Source of the DNA: Pseudomonadota bacterium
GTDB lineage: Bacteria > Chloroflexota > UBA6077 > JAJPGT01
Reading direction: 5' to 3'
DNA length: 64,000 nt
NCBI GenBank assembly: GCA_021325655.1
Contig: JAJPGT010000052.1
Coordinates: forward strand, 243,448-307,447
Shown: one piece after another, positions 52,965-62,833 of the stretch
Layout: each line of letters begins with the position of its first letter
Position numbering within the stretch: position 1 is the first letter of the stretch
Program-made: the position numbers and the translations under genes
Notes under the pieces: model-generated
Databases searched by the model: none
The model's input: the letters and a program-made list of their open reading frames with translations, nothing else
What the model was told of the DNA's origin: nothing

Positions 52965-54017
52965 GTGGCGAAGATTTACTACGAAGCAGACTGCGACCTG
53001 AGTGTCCTGCAGAATAGGAAGATCGCAGTGCTCGGCTACGGCAGCCAGGGCCACGCCCACGCGCTGAACCTGCACGACAACGGCTTCGACGTCACCGTGG
53101 GGCTGTACAGCGGCTCGAAGTCGGCGGAGGCGGCCCGTGCCGCCGGGCTGAAGGTGGATACCGTGGCCCGCGCCGCCGAGCAGGCCGACCTGATTATGGT
53201 GCTGGTGCCGGACGAGAAGCAGAAAGACCTGTACGAGCGCGAGATTCGGCCGGCGCTGGCGCCCGGCAAGACGCTGATGTTCGCCCACGGCTTCAGCATC
53301 CACTACAGCCAGGTGGTGCCACCGGACTTCGTGGACGTTGGCATGGTCGCCCCGAAGGCGCCGGGTCACCGGATGCGCGAGGAGTTCAAGGCCGGCCGCG
53401 GTGTGCCGTCGCTGTTCGCGATCTTCCAGGACGCTACCGGCCGGGCTCGGGAGACGGTGCTGGCCTATGGCGCGGCGATCGGCAGCGCCAAGGCCGGGCT
53501 GCTGGAGACGACCTTCAAGGAAGAGACGGAGACAGACAACTTCGGTGAGCAGGCGGTGCTATGCGGCGGCATCTCGGCCCTGATCAAGGCAGGCTTCGAG
53601 ACGCTGGTGGAGGCCGGCTACCAGCCGGAGCTGGCGTACTTCGAGTGCCTGAACGAGATGAAGCTGATCGTGGACCTGATCGCCGAGGGTGGGCTGAGCC
53701 GAATGCGCTATTCGGTCTCCGATACCGCCGAGTTCGGCGACTACTTCGTCGGGCCGAAGATCGTCGACGAGCACGTGAAGGAGAACATGCGCAAGGCGCT
53801 CAAGGACATTCAGGACGGCACCTTCGCCCGCACCTGGATCCTGGAGAACCAGGCCGGCCGGCCGTTCCTGAACGCCCAGCGCCGCGCGGAGCAGGAGCAC
53901 TTCATCGAGCAGGTCGGGCGCGAGCTGCGGGCAAAGATGTCCTGGAACATGCCGGAGAGCCGCAAGTCGAGCAGCCAGCCATCGGCCATTAGCGGCCAGA
54001 GCCGCGCTGACAGCTAA
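52965..54017 (+). CDS. ilvC: Ketol-acid reductoisomerase, class I
   Basis: The 350-residue protein has the Rossmann motif [12 protein letters not shown] near residue 24, an NADP-type loop LYSGSKS, the metal-ligand region [11 protein letters not shown]...PKAPGH, the E/D segment [15 protein letters not shown] (metal ligands), and [24 protein letters not shown] 52965 is chosen for AGGAG and the family start AKIYYEAD. The C-terminal ~20 residues are Ser-rich and unconserved. Confidence 0.94.
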   Translation: MAKIYYEADCDLSVLQNRKIAVLGYGSQGHAHALNLHDNGFDVTVGLYSGSKSAEAARAAGLKVDTVARAAEQADLIMVLVPDEKQKDLYEREIRPALAPGKTLMFAHGFSIHYSQVVPPDFVDVGMVAPKAPGHRMREEFKAGRGVPSLFAIFQDATGRARETVLAYGAAIGSAKAGLLETTFKEETETDNFGEQAVLCGGISALIKAGFETLVEAGYQPELAYFECLNEMKLIVDLIAEGGLSRMRYSVSDTAEFGDYFVGPKIVDEHVKENMRKALKDIQDGTFARTWILENQAGRPFLNAQRRAEQEHFIEQVGRELRAKMSWNMPESRKSSSQPSAISGQSRADS

Positions 54018-54048
54018 TCGCTCACCACTGAGATCAAGGAGCGTGGAG

Positions 54049-55239
54049 ATGGACTCGAACGTAGTACGGATCTTTGACACAACGTTGCGCGATGGGGAAC
54101 AGGCGCCGGGGTTCTCGCTGACCTCCGAGCAGAAGCTGGCGATGGCCCGCCAGCTCCAGCAGCTTCGGGTCGACGTGATCGAGGCCGGTTTCCCGGCCGC
54201 CTCGCCGGACGACTTCACCGCGGTGCAGCGGATCGCCCGCGAGATCGAGGGCCCGATCATCGCCGGCCTGGCCCGCTGTGTGGCGGATGATGTCGACGCC
54301 TGCGCCCGGGCAGTGAAGGACGCCGCGAGGCCGCGCATTCACACGTTCATCTCCACCTCCGACATCCACCTGGAGGGGCAGTTCCGGCTGAGCCGCCAGC
54401 AGGCCAAGGAACGCGCGGTGGAGATGGTGAGCCGGGCCAAGAGCTACGTCGACGACGTCGAGTTCTCCCCGATGGACGCCACCCGCTCCGAGTGGGAGTA
54501 TGTCTACGAGGTGCTCGAAGCGGTGATCGCGGCCGGGGCGACGACAGTGAACATCGCCGACACCTGCGGCTACGCCCAGCCGGAGGAGTTCGGCCGCTTC
54601 ATCCGCTCGATTCGCGAGAACGTGCGGGGGATCGAGCGGGCGGTCATCTCCGTCCACTGCCACAACGACCTGGGACTGGCGACGGCGAACTCGCTGATCG
54701 CTATCCAGAACGGCGCGCGCCAGGTGGAGTGCTGCATCAACGGGATCGGCGAGCGGGCCGGCAACGCCGCGCTGGAAGAGGTGGTGATGGCGTTGAAGAT
54801 CCGCACGGACATCTATGGGGTGGACGTCAACGTCGATACCAGCCAGCTCGTCCCGGCCAGCCGGATGCTCAGCGCCTTCACCAACTCCCCGGTGCAGCGC
54901 AACAAGGCGGTGGTGGGCGACAATGCCTTCGCCCACGAGTCCGGCATCCACCAGGACGGAATGCTCAAGGACACCCGCACCTACGAGATCATGGAAGCGG
55001 CGATGGTGGGCTACGGCTCGACGAAGCTGGTGCTGGGCAAGCACTCCGGCCGCCACGCGCTGAAGGTCCGCCTGGCCCAGCTCGGGCACACCCTGACGCA
55101 GGAGGAGCTGAACGAGACGTTTCTCCGCTTCAAGGAGCTAGCCGACCGCAAGAAGGAGATCACCGACGAGGACCTGGAAGAGATCCTGGTCCGCACGCAC
55201 GCCGGAGCGATGCGCGCGATCAGCCAGGTGTATCGGTAG
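54049..55239 (+). CDS. leuA: 2-Isopropylmalate synthase, catalytic domain only (short LeuA)
   Basis: The 396-residue enzyme has the HMGL-like barrel signature [15 protein letters not shown] near the start, [26 protein letters not shown], metal-binding SVHCHNDLG and [19 protein letters not shown]. The linker subdomains follow ([27 protein letters not shown]). It stops at [20 protein letters not shown] and lacks the ~120-residue C-terminal leucine-binding regulatory domain of typical LeuA (~510-530 residues). The bases after the stop do not encode that domain in any frame. ATG 54049 sits 7 bases after AAGGAG. Feedback inhibition by leucine is therefore unlikely. Confidence 0.9.
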   Translation: MDSNVVRIFDTTLRDGEQAPGFSLTSEQKLAMARQLQQLRVDVIEAGFPAASPDDFTAVQRIAREIEGPIIAGLARCVADDVDACARAVKDAARPRIHTFISTSDIHLEGQFRLSRQQAKERAVEMVSRAKSYVDDVEFSPMDATRSEWEYVYEVLEAVIAAGATTVNIADTCGYAQPEEFGRFIRSIRENVRGIERAVISVHCHNDLGLATANSLIAIQNGARQVECCINGIGERAGNAALEEVVMALKIRTDIYGVDVNVDTSQLVPASRMLSAFTNSPVQRNKAVVGDNAFAHESGIHQDGMLKDTRTYEIMEAAMVGYGSTKLVLGKHSGRHALKVRLAQLGHTLTQEELNETFLRFKELADRKKEITDEDLEEILVRTHAGAMRAISQVYR

Positions 55240-55461
55240 GGTTCGACGCCTGGGCCGGGTGGGGTTTGCTCGCCCGACCCTCCTTCCGAACTGGGGCAGC
55301 CCGCCTGGCCGGAAGGGCTGGTCGCCGCAGTTCTCGGCTGAGGTCTGCCAACTGCCCGGGTGCGCCGCGGCTAAGGGAGGCCGGGCGCTCCGGATGGTCC
55401 GGGTTGGTCCGTGCTCGCTGCTGGCGAGCGCGGCCGCAAGATCCGGTCAACAGGGGATGGC
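55240..55461. other. leuA-leuB intergenic stretch
   Basis: No gene. It holds a small hairpin GCTCGC/GCGAGC near 55412-55428 just upstream of leuB. No second T-box core (GGTGGTACC) is present. Confidence 0.5.
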
Positions 55462-56589
55462 ATGGCGACAGTGATAGAGCGCGCCCCGGCGCGGGCGCGG
55501 CGGCGGCAAACACGCTATCGGATCGCCGTCCTGCCGGGCGACGGCATCGGGCCTGAGGTGGTGGCCGAGGGCGTGCGAGTGCTTCGGGCAGTGGGGGAGC
55601 GCTTCGGGCGCCGCTTCGAGTTGGAGGAGCACGTCGTCGGCGGCGCGGCGATCGACGCTTATGGCGTGCCGCTGCGGCCCGAAACGGTAGAGGCGTGCCG
55701 GCGGAGCCATGCGGTGCTGCTTGGCGCGGTGGGCGGCCCAAAGTGGGACGATCCGCGGGCGGCGGTGCGGCCGGAGCAGGCGGTGCTCGGGCTGCGCAAG
55801 GCGCTCAAGCTCTACGCCAACCTGCGCCCGGTCAAGCTGATCGACGCACTCATCGCCGTGTCCACCTTCAAGCCCGAGGTCATCCGCGGGGTGGACCTGA
55901 TCTTCGTCCGCGAGCTCACCGGTGGGACATACTTCGCCCAGCCGAAGAAGGTCTGGAGCACCCCCCGCGGGCTGAAGGCGGTGGATACCTGCCTGTACAC
56001 CGAGCAGGAGGTCGAGCGGGCGCTGCGGGTCGGCTTCGAGCTGGCCCGGGCGCGGCGCAAGCTGCTGCACTGCGTGGACAAGGTGAACGTGATGGCCACC
56101 TCGCGGCTCTGGCGGCAGGTGGCGGAGCGGGTGAAGGGCGATTACCCGGACGTGACCTTCAAGTACATCCTGGCGGACGCCTGCGCGATGCATCTGACCC
56201 GCCGCCCGACCGACTTCGACGTGCTGGTGACCGACAACCTGTTCGGCGACCTCCTGACGGACGAGGCGGCGATGCTGGCCGGCTCGCTCGGGATGCTCCC
56301 CAGCGCCAGCCTGGGGGCCGGGAAGCTGGGGCTGTACGAGCCGATCCACGGCTCCGCCCCGGACATTGCCGGCCAGGGGATCGCCAATCCGCTCGGGACG
56401 ATCCTGAGCGTCGCGCTGCTGCTGCGGCTCTCGCTTGGCCTATCCGACGAGGCGAACGCGGTCGAAGTGGCCGTAGAGCGGGTGCTGGAGCGCGGGCTGC
56501 GGACGATCGACCTTGCGCGGCCCGGCGAGCGGACCGCGAGCACGAGCGAGATGGGCACCGCGGTGGCAGACGAAGTGGCGCGGGGCTGA
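55462..56589 (+). CDS. leuB: 3-Isopropylmalate dehydrogenase
   Basis: The 375-residue enzyme has the isocitrate/isopropylmalate dehydrogenase pattern [17 protein letters not shown] near residue 18, [23 protein letters not shown], the conserved Lys/Asp pair in DKVNVM and [20 protein letters not shown], and the NAD-site [20 protein letters not shown] 55462 is used. Its 3' end abuts directly onto remnants of a PIN toxin gene on the other strand. Confidence 0.93.
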   Translation: MATVIERAPARARRRQTRYRIAVLPGDGIGPEVVAEGVRVLRAVGERFGRRFELEEHVVGGAAIDAYGVPLRPETVEACRRSHAVLLGAVGGPKWDDPRAAVRPEQAVLGLRKALKLYANLRPVKLIDALIAVSTFKPEVIRGVDLIFVRELTGGTYFAQPKKVWSTPRGLKAVDTCLYTEQEVERALRVGFELARARRKLLHCVDKVNVMATSRLWRQVAERVKGDYPDVTFKYILADACAMHLTRRPTDFDVLVTDNLFGDLLTDEAAMLAGSLGMLPSASLGAGKLGLYEPIHGSAPDIAGQGIANPLGTILSVALLLRLSLGLSDEANAVEVAVERVLERGLRTIDLARPGERTASTSEMGTAVADEVARG

Positions 56590-56751
56590 TCCCGGGAGCA
56601 GGGCGAAGGCGACCTCCGGCGCCAGGAAGCGCACCTGCTCGGAGTACGCCTCGAGGAGCGAGAGCACTCGTCGTCCCAGCGCCGCCCGGGCGAGGATGGT
56701 GGCATCCAACACCAGTGCCCCACGATCGGAAATGGCTGGCGCGGAACTCAC
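56590..56751 (-). pseudogene. N-terminal fragment of a PIN-domain toxin
   Basis: From GTG 56751 the frame encodes a PIN-type start (GALVLDATILARAALGRRVLSLLEAYSEQVRFLAPEVAF), with the first catalytic Asp in LDAT. After about 50 residues the similarity ends where the leuB coding region begins, so the rest of the ~130-residue toxin is gone. Likely a VapC-like remnant. It overlaps the antitoxin-like gene upstream. Confidence 0.6.
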
Positions 56752-57001
56752 TCACAACCGCGTCTTCGCTGATCCCCTGCTCGGCCAGGAGCGCTTGGAG
56801 ATGCTCCACCGCCCGCCTGAGCGCGAGGACCTCCTCTTCATCCTGGCAGCCCCGCGCCGGGACGTAGTAGCCCACCGTCCGCTCGTGCCGGGTGATGGCT
56901 ACCGGGATCGGCCCTCGGCCCACCGCCGAACAGGACGAACCGGCCGGGGAGACGATCCTGAGAGTGGCGCTGTCGCCCGATTCGCGGTCGCGTAGTAGCA
57001 T
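56742..57001 (-). pseudogene. Antitoxin-like remnant (Phd/prevent-host-death type)
   Basis: From ATG 57001 the frame reads GPIPVAITRHERTVGYYVPAR followed by a helical QDEEEVLALRRAVEHLQALLAEQGISEDAVVSEFRAS. This matches the usual layout of an antitoxin before a PIN toxin. The N-terminal 25 residues look garbled, and no proper stop exists before the frame runs through leuB, so it is probably decayed. The 3' boundary given is approximate. Confidence 0.5.
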
Positions 57002-57253
57002 AGTGCCGCGGCGGGCAGGCGCCGCGGCACTATTGGCTGACCGATAGACGGCGCCATATGGCGGCTGACGCGCGCTCGCCATCCCGCTGCCCGTCCAACG
57101 TTGCGCGCGAGCGAGGACGAGCGTCCCGTGCGAAGGCCCCTCGGGCCATACGCCAGAGCGCGCCGTGGCCAGCATCACGGCGCGCACGCGCCGGGCTTGG
57201 GCGCGCCCGGGCCGCGTGCCCAGCTCGGGCCAGCCGCACACCCGGCGGCCGAG

Positions 57254-57853
57254 GGGCGTCACGATCTGCCCGTCCCGCTCAGCCGCTTCGTCGGGCGCGA
57301 GCGGGAGATAGCCAGGCTGGGGCGCCTGCTGGCCAGCCAGCGGCTGGTCACGCTCACCGGGGTCGGCGGCGTCGGCAAGAGCCGTCTCGCGCTCGAGGCG
57401 GCGTCTCAGGCGCTGAAGGACTATCCGGACGGCGTCCGGCTCGTGGAGCTGGCTCCGCTGGCCGCGCCCGGGGCGGTGCTCCAGGCGCTGGCGGCAACAC
57501 TGGGAGTCCGCAAGCCTCCAGGCCGGCCACTGCTCGACAGCGTCGTGGAGTGGCTGCGGCCTCGTCGCATCCTGCTGATCCTCGACAACTGTGAGCACCT
57601 CATCGACGCCTGCGCGACGCTTGCCGCAACGCTCCTGCGCGCCTGTCCGCGACTGGCCATCCTGGCGACCAGCCGCGAGCCGCTCAGGATCGATGGCGAG
57701 GTGGTCCAGCCGGTCCTGCCGCTGTCGCTGCCCGACCCTCGGGCGAGCCTCCCGCCCGATGAGCTGGCGCGCGCCGAGGCGGTGCGGCTCTTTGTCGACC
57801 GGGCGGCAGGCAGGGAGAACTCCCCGTCCGCCGCCCGGCCATCTACTGGTTGA
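57254..57853 (+). pseudogene. Fragment of an NB-ARC/AfsR-LuxR-type regulator
   Basis: The segment encodes DLPVPLSRFVGREREIARLG, P-loop LTGVGGVGKSRLALEAA, Walker [28 protein letters not shown] and [12 protein letters not shown], the ATPase module of large STAND regulators. It then breaks off into unrelated residues and a stop at 57853; the helical and DNA-binding parts are missing. No convincing start: upstream frames hold only scraps. Confidence 0.75.
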
Positions 57854-58007
57854 AGCGCTCCCCAGGCGCCCTTTCCAACTATGCCCAGGGCAGCAACCGC
57901 GCCGCGCGGCGCCAGGCCAGGGCTGCTCCAGACTCCCCGAATCGGGCACAATTACCTGTTCACCCGATCAGGGATCGCCGCGGAACAGGGCGCGGCGGGG
58001 AGGCAGA

Positions 58008-59411
58008 ATGGCCAAGACGCTCTTCGAGAAGATTTGGGAGGCGCACGTGGTCCGGCAGGAGCCCGACGGCCCGGCGCTGCTGTACATCGACTTACACCTG
58101 GTGCACGAGGTGACCTCGCCGCAAGCATTCGACGGCCTGCGCCTAGCCGGGCGGAAAGTCCGCCGGCCGGACCTGACCATTGCCACCGTGGACCACAACG
58201 TCCCGACCTGGGATCGCTCGCTGCCGATCACCGACGAGATCGCGCTGAAGCAGATCCGGGCGCTGGAGCAGAACGCGGCCGAATTCGGGCTGCGGCTGGA
58301 GGGGATCCACAGCGCCCGCCAGGGGATCGTCCACGTCATCGGGCCGGAGCTGGGGCTGACCCAGCCGGGGATGACGATCGTCTGCGGCGACAGCCACACC
58401 TCCACCCATGGCGCCTTCGGGGCGCTCGCCTTCGGCATCGGCACATCGGAGGTCGAGCACGTGCTGGCGACCCAGACACTGCCCCAGGCGAAGCCGAAGA
58501 CGATGCAGGTGATTTTCGAAGGGGTGCCGGGGCCGGGCGTCACCGCCAAGGACATGATCCTCGGCCTGATCGGCCAGATCGGCACCGCCGGGGCGACGGG
58601 GCACGCGGTGGAGTACCGCGGCGCAGCGATCCGGGCGCTGTCGATGGAAGGGCGGATGACCATCTGCAACATGTCCATCGAAGCGGGGGCCCGGGCCGGG
58701 ATGGTCGCCCCAGACGACACCACCTTCGCCTACATGGAGGGTCGGCCGCACGCGCCGAAGGGGGCAGCCTGGGAGCGGGCGCTCGACTGGTGGCGCAGTC
58801 TGCCGACGGACGCAGGCGCGACGTTCGATACCACCGTGCGGGTCGATTGCACCCAGCTTGCCCCCTTCGTCACCTGGGGCACCAACCCCGGCATGGTTGC
58901 GCCGGTGACCGGCCGCGTCCCCAGCCCGGACCAGGCGGCGACGGAGGAGGATCGCAAGGCGCTGGAGCGGGCGCTGGCCTACATGGACCTGCGCCCGGGG
59001 ACCGCGATCCAGGACATCAGCCTGGACCGGGTGTTCATCGGCTCCTGCACCAACGCCCGCCTGCAAGACCTGCGGGCAGCGGCGCGGGTGGTCCAGGGGC
59101 GCAAGGTGCATCCGAAGGTGCGGGCGATGGTCGTGCCCGGCTCGCAGTGGGTGAAGGCGCAGGCGGAGGCCGAGGGGCTGGACCGCATCTTCAAAGAGGC
59201 GGGCTTCGAGTGGCGCGAAGCGGGCTGCTCGATGTGCCTGGGGATGAACCCGGACATCCTGTCGCCCGGCGAGCGCTGCGCCAGCACCTCCAACCGCAAC
59301 TTCGAGGGGCGGCAGGGCAAGGGCGGCCGCACGCACCTGGTAAGCCCGGAGATGGCCGCCGCCGCCGCCATCGCCGGCCATTTCGTCGACATCCGCGAGT
59401 GGAGCAACTGA
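58008..59411 (+). CDS. leuC: 3-Isopropylmalate dehydratase large subunit
   Basis: The 467-residue aconitase-family protein starts [15 protein letters not shown] after GGGGAGG. It has [39 protein letters not shown], and the 4Fe-4S ligands in [12 protein letters not shown] and [10 protein letters not shown]. The frame is open far upstream (to 57591), but only this start fits. With LeuD it isomerises 2- to 3-isopropylmalate. It is cut off from leuB by a 1.4-kb scar, so it may have its own promoter. Confidence 0.95.
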   Translation: MAKTLFEKIWEAHVVRQEPDGPALLYIDLHLVHEVTSPQAFDGLRLAGRKVRRPDLTIATVDHNVPTWDRSLPITDEIALKQIRALEQNAAEFGLRLEGIHSARQGIVHVIGPELGLTQPGMTIVCGDSHTSTHGAFGALAFGIGTSEVEHVLATQTLPQAKPKTMQVIFEGVPGPGVTAKDMILGLIGQIGTAGATGHAVEYRGAAIRALSMEGRMTICNMSIEAGARAGMVAPDDTTFAYMEGRPHAPKGAAWERALDWWRSLPTDAGATFDTTVRVDCTQLAPFVTWGTNPGMVAPVTGRVPSPDQAATEEDRKALERALAYMDLRPGTAIQDISLDRVFIGSCTNARLQDLRAAARVVQGRKVHPKVRAMVVPGSQWVKAQAEAEGLDRIFKEAGFEWREAGCSMCLGMNPDILSPGERCASTSNRNFEGRQGKGGRTHLVSPEMAAAAAIAGHFVDIREWSN

Positions 59412-59412
59412 T

Positions 59413-60021
59413 ATGCAGCCGTTCGTCCGCCACACCGGCCTGGTCGTCCCGCTCGACCGGGTGAACGTCGACACCGACCAGATCATCCCCAAGCAGTTCC
59501 TGAAGCGGATCGAGCGCACCGGCTTCGGCCAGTTCCTGTTCTACGACTGGCGCTTTCTGGATGGCGGGGAGCTGAACCCGGCGCTGGAGCTGAACTGGCC
59601 GCAATACCGCGGCGCCAGCATCCTCGTCACCGGGCGCAACTTCGGCTGCGGCTCCTCCCGCGAGCACGCCCCCTGGGCGCTGATGGACTATGGCTTCCGA
59701 GCGATCATCGCCCCTTCGTTTGCCGACATCTTCCGCAACAACTGCCTGCAGAACGGGCTACTTCCCGTCGTGCTGCCGGAGGAGACGGTTCGCCAGCTCA
59801 TCGAGCGCGCCAAGAACGAGCCGGGCTTCCGGCTCACGATCGACCTGGAGCGCCAGGTGGTGGAGGACGGCCAGGGTTTCAGCGCCCCGTTCGAGATTCC
59901 GGCCTTCAACCGCTACTGTTTGCTGAACGGGCTGGATGCGATCGGGCTTACGCTCCAGCACGAGGAGGAGATCGCTGCCTTCGAGGCTCGGCGGCCAGAC
60001 TTTTTGCCGGTCACGATCTAA
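59413..60021 (+). CDS. leuD: 3-Isopropylmalate dehydratase small subunit
   Basis: The 202-residue protein has [17 protein letters not shown] near residue 15, the swivel-domain motif [17 protein letters not shown] near 75, and [13 protein letters not shown]. It starts one base after the leuC stop. It ends the operon; a hairpin follows. Confidence 0.95.
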   Translation: MQPFVRHTGLVVPLDRVNVDTDQIIPKQFLKRIERTGFGQFLFYDWRFLDGGELNPALELNWPQYRGASILVTGRNFGCGSSREHAPWALMDYGFRAIIAPSFADIFRNNCLQNGLLPVVLPEETVRQLIERAKNEPGFRLTIDLERQVVEDGQGFSAPFEIPAFNRYCLLNGLDAIGLTLQHEEEIAAFEARRPDFLPVTI

Positions 60022-60038
60022 TCGCCTCGGGTGCCAGC

Positions 60039-60077
60039 GCGGCAGGCGGGCTCTCCGTGGCTCACCCGCCGCGCCGC
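60039..60077 (+). terminator. Hairpin after leuD
   Basis: GGCGGG/CCCGCC (60045-60050/60065-60070) extended by GCGGC/GCCGC with a small bulge. No T-tract. Position suggests operon end. Confidence 0.5.
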
Positions 60078-60140
60078 CACTGCCCCGCCGCCGGCCAGGC
60101 ACGCTTCTGCTACCGTGCAGGGTGAGGGAGGTAGCCGCGC

Positions 60141-60440
60141 ATGATGACCATCGTGACCCACGTGACCCTGAAGGAGGGCGCGGAGCCCGAGTGGGACGCC
60201 GCGATGAAAGAGCGGCTGGAGGCGGCCCGGGGCCGCCCCGGCTGGGTCGGTGGCCAGCTCCTGATGCCGCTGGACAAGCTGAACAAGCGGCTGATCGTCG
60301 GCACCTGGCAGACGCGCGCCGACTGGGAAGCCTGGCATCGCGACCCGGCGTTCGAGGCGACGCGGAAACGGCTGGAGGGGCTGGAGGCGGCGCCGAGCGA
60401 GCAGTGGTGGCACGAGGTGATCCTGGAGACGCGCCCCTGA
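60141..60440 (+). CDS. Antibiotic-biosynthesis-monooxygenase-like (ABM) protein
   Basis: A 99-residue ferredoxin-like-fold protein: IVTHVTLKEGAEPEWDAAMKERL, LLMPLDKLNKRLIVGTWQTRADWEAWHRDPAFE. Such proteins dimerise and act as cofactor-less monooxygenases or have unknown roles. Preceded by GGTGAGGGAGG. Stands alone. Confidence 0.75.
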   Translation: MMTIVTHVTLKEGAEPEWDAAMKERLEAARGRPGWVGGQLLMPLDKLNKRLIVGTWQTRADWEAWHRDPAFEATRKRLEGLEAAPSEQWWHEVILETRP

Positions 60441-60497
60441 CTGCAATGCGCGCGGGGGTGTGACGAATCTGGCCGCCCCCGCGCCGCACCCGGCCGC

Positions 60498-61304
60498 TCA
60501 GGCCGGTCCGGCCCGGCCCCCCGCGCCAGGCGCGCCCGGCTCATCTGGCGGGCCGTCGCGCAGCGAGGCCGGGTCGTCGTGGAAGCGCTCCACCAGGACC
60601 CGGAAGTGGTCCCGCATCGCCCGGCGGGCAGCCACCGGCTGGCGGGCAACGATCGCCGCGAAGATCGGCTCGTGGTCGGCCGCGGCGCTGTTGCGCAGCT
60701 CCGGGATGGTGCAGGTCTCGGTGACGAAGCGCGCCAGGCGGCTGGTGAGCACAAGCATCACCGTGAGCAGAATCGGGTTTCCGCTCGCCTCGGCAATGCC
60801 CAGGTGGAAGCGGGTGCCGTAGAACGCGAACACTTCCGGGGCGGTGTCCGGCCGCAGCATGCCATCCAGCGCCTCGCGCAGCGCCCGGAGCTGCTCGTCC
60901 GTCCGTCGCAGCGCGGCCAGTGCCGCGGTCTGAACCTCCACCGCCAGCCGCGCTTCGAGCAGGTGCGAGGCGCTCGCCTCACCCAGGTGCAGCATCAGGT
61001 CGAACGAACGCGCCAGCGAGAGCGAAGCGTCACCCCGCACGACTGTGCCGCCGTTGCGGCCAAGCCGAGTCTCGAGGATCCCCATGTGCGCCAGCGCCGA
61101 CAGCGCCTGGCGGACAGTGGGGCGGCTGACACCAAAGGAGCGCGCCAGTTCGCGCTCGGGGGCGAGGCGGGCGCCTGGGGGCAGCGAGCCATCGGCGAGG
61201 CGGGCCATGATCTGCGCCACCACGCGCTCGAACATGGAGGCGCGGGCGACCGGGCCGAACGGATCGGGCGAGCCAGCCAACTGGCGCGGATCGCGGTTGA
61301 CCAT
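60498..61304 (-). CDS. GntR-family (FadR-type) transcriptional regulator
   Basis: The 268-residue protein has a winged helix (IMARLADGSLPPGARLAPERELARSFGVSRPTVRQALSALAHMGILE, about 31-77) and an FCD effector domain (EARLAVEVQTAALAALRR, FHLGIAEASGNPIL, ADHEPIFAAIVARQ with metal-ligand-type His). ATG 61304 follows GGGGCGGGGG; the open frame extends to 61868. It is divergent from the amino-acid ABC importer and likely controls it or itself through the palindrome at 61321-61339. Confidence 0.88.
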   Translation of the reverse strand: MVNRDPRQLAGSPDPFGPVARASMFERVVAQIMARLADGSLPPGARLAPERELARSFGVSRPTVRQALSALAHMGILETRLGRNGGTVVRGDASLSLARSFDLMLHLGEASASHLLEARLAVEVQTAALAALRRTDEQLRALREALDGMLRPDTAPEVFAFYGTRFHLGIAEASGNPILLTVMLVLTSRLARFVTETCTIPELRNSAAADHEPIFAAIVARQPVAARRAMRDHFRVLVERFHDDPASLRDGPPDEPGAPGAGGRAGPA

Positions 61305-61320
61305 TGCCCCCGCCCCGACT

Positions 61321-61339
61321 AAAATGGCTAAACCATTTT
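61321..61339. promoter_or_regulatory. GntR/FadR-type operator
   Basis: AAAATGG-CTAAA-CCATTTT, a 7-bp inverted repeat with the TGG...CCA core of FadR-family sites, lies 16 bases upstream of the gntR ATG, in the divergent region before the ABC importer. Autoregulation is the simplest reading. Confidence 0.6.
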
Positions 61340-61597
61340 GGGCGATTGTACGGTTGGGGGTGGCGGGCGTCAAGCCAGCACGGGGGCCCCGGCCGACTCC
61401 GCTGGCTGACTGGCCACGCGTACCCCAGGTAGCGTAATGGGAGGGGAATGCCCGAGGGACACGACAGGCGGACTGAGTGACCTGAACTGGCAGGACGCGC
61501 TGATCTGTGATCCGGCCGCGGCTGGCGCTGACGCCGGAGCAGGGATCGCTGAACACCTGAAGTGCCCTTCCCAATGGAGCGGGGAGGGAGAAGGAGC

Positions 61598-62740
61598 ATG
61601 GACGTGTCGAACGCTGCCCACACGACCCGCGTTTCCCGACGACAGTTCCTGCGGCTGACGCTGGCGCTGGCTGGAACGGCGGCCGCGGGGTCGCTGCTGA
61701 GCGCCTGCAGCTCAGCTCCGGCCGCGGCGCCCACCTCGGCGCCCGCCGCCGCAGCCCCGACCAGCGCCCCGGCGGCTGCCGCTCCCACCAGCGCTCCGGC
61801 GGCCGCGGCGCCGACCTCGGCCCCAGCCGCCGCGGCGGCCACCACGGCGCCGGCCGCGCCAGCCACAACCGTGTCCACCGCCGCGACGGCAGCGCCAGCG
61901 GTGGCCGGCACCGCCGCTCCGGCTGCCAGGGGCGCGATCAAGACGATTGAGCCCGGCGTGCTCAACGTGGCGATGAACGGCGACATGCCGATGACCACCA
62001 TCAAGGACGGCAAGCTGATGGGCACGGACGGCGAGATGCTCTCGCTCATCGCCGACCGGCTGGGCCTGAAGATCGTCCCGCACCAGATGGAGTGGGCGGC
62101 CGAGATCGAGTCCACCAAGTCCGGCCGGGTGGACATCATGCTCGGGGCGATGGGCTGGATCAAACCGCGTACCGAGATCATGTTCCTCACCGATCCGATC
62201 TACTACTTCGGGACGCTACTGGCGCAGAAGAAGGACAGCAACGTCAACACCTTCGAGGGCATGGCGGGCAAGACTGTCGGCACCGTCACCGGCTTCACCC
62301 TGGTGCCCGAGCTGAAGACCGTGCCCGGCGTCAAGGAGGTGAAGCTGTACGACACCTCCGATGGAGTGATGCGCGACCTAGTGGACGGCCGCCTGGACCT
62401 GGCGATCCTCGACCCGCCGCTGGTGGAGCTGGCGATCAAGGAGCACCCGGACTGGAACCTGCACCAGGTACCGCTCAAGCCGCAGCCGGACAAGTACCCG
62501 ATCATGTCCACCAAGTACAACGTCATCATGGGCGTCAAGAAGGACGAGGTGGACCTGGGCAATGCGATCAACGCGGAGATTCGCAAGCTCTGGGCGAACT
62601 GCGAGAACAAGAAGATCATGGCCAAGTACGGGGTAGTCAACCCGGACTTCTTCGTTCCCCCGGACCCGGACCCGCGCATCGGGGTGGACCGCGGCCCGGA
62701 CTACAAGGCGCCGACGCTCCCGCCGAACTGCCAGGACTGA
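61598..62740 (+). CDS. Tat-exported polar amino-acid-type solute-binding lipoprotein
   Basis: The 380-residue protein has a twin-arginine signal (SRRQFLRLTLALAG), lipobox LLSAC near residue 36, and an Ala/Pro/Thr/Ser linker with several APTSAPAAAA copies up to about residue 105. A family 3 solute-binding domain follows (GVLNVAMNGDMPMTTIKDGKLMGTDGEML, VDIMLGAMGWIKPRTEIMFLTDPIYYFG). It leads an operon with ATPase and permease. The domain type usually binds amino acids or related amines. Confidence 0.9.
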   Translation: MDVSNAAHTTRVSRRQFLRLTLALAGTAAAGSLLSACSSAPAAAPTSAPAAAAPTSAPAAAAPTSAPAAAAPTSAPAAAAATTAPAAPATTVSTAATAAPAVAGTAAPAARGAIKTIEPGVLNVAMNGDMPMTTIKDGKLMGTDGEMLSLIADRLGLKIVPHQMEWAAEIESTKSGRVDIMLGAMGWIKPRTEIMFLTDPIYYFGTLLAQKKDSNVNTFEGMAGKTVGTVTGFTLVPELKTVPGVKEVKLYDTSDGVMRDLVDGRLDLAILDPPLVELAIKEHPDWNLHQVPLKPQPDKYPIMSTKYNVIMGVKKDEVDLGNAINAEIRKLWANCENKKIMAKYGVVNPDFFVPPDPDPRIGVDRGPDYKAPTLPPNCQD

Positions 62741-62833
62741 CAGGCTCGTCCCGCGTCTCGGGCCCTGGGTCGCGCTGGCGCCGCCGCGCCGCTTCAGGGC
62801 CCGGAACGCCGGACTCGGGACGCTGGGGGTGGT

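Noticed and set aside
55240..55461. A second T-box in front of leuB (GGGTTGGTCCGTG resembles the core)
   Set aside because: The invariant GGTGGTACC core, a Stem I and a terminator with T-tract are all missing.
56159..57949. A single 596-residue minus-strand protein through leuB
   Set aside because: Most of it is antisense to leuB and to the NB-ARC fragment; only the short antitoxin-like part within it has meaningful sequence.
57591..58007. N-terminal extension of LeuC
   Set aside because: The frame is open upstream but reads through the dead NB-ARC fragment; the RBS and family start place the real start at 58008.
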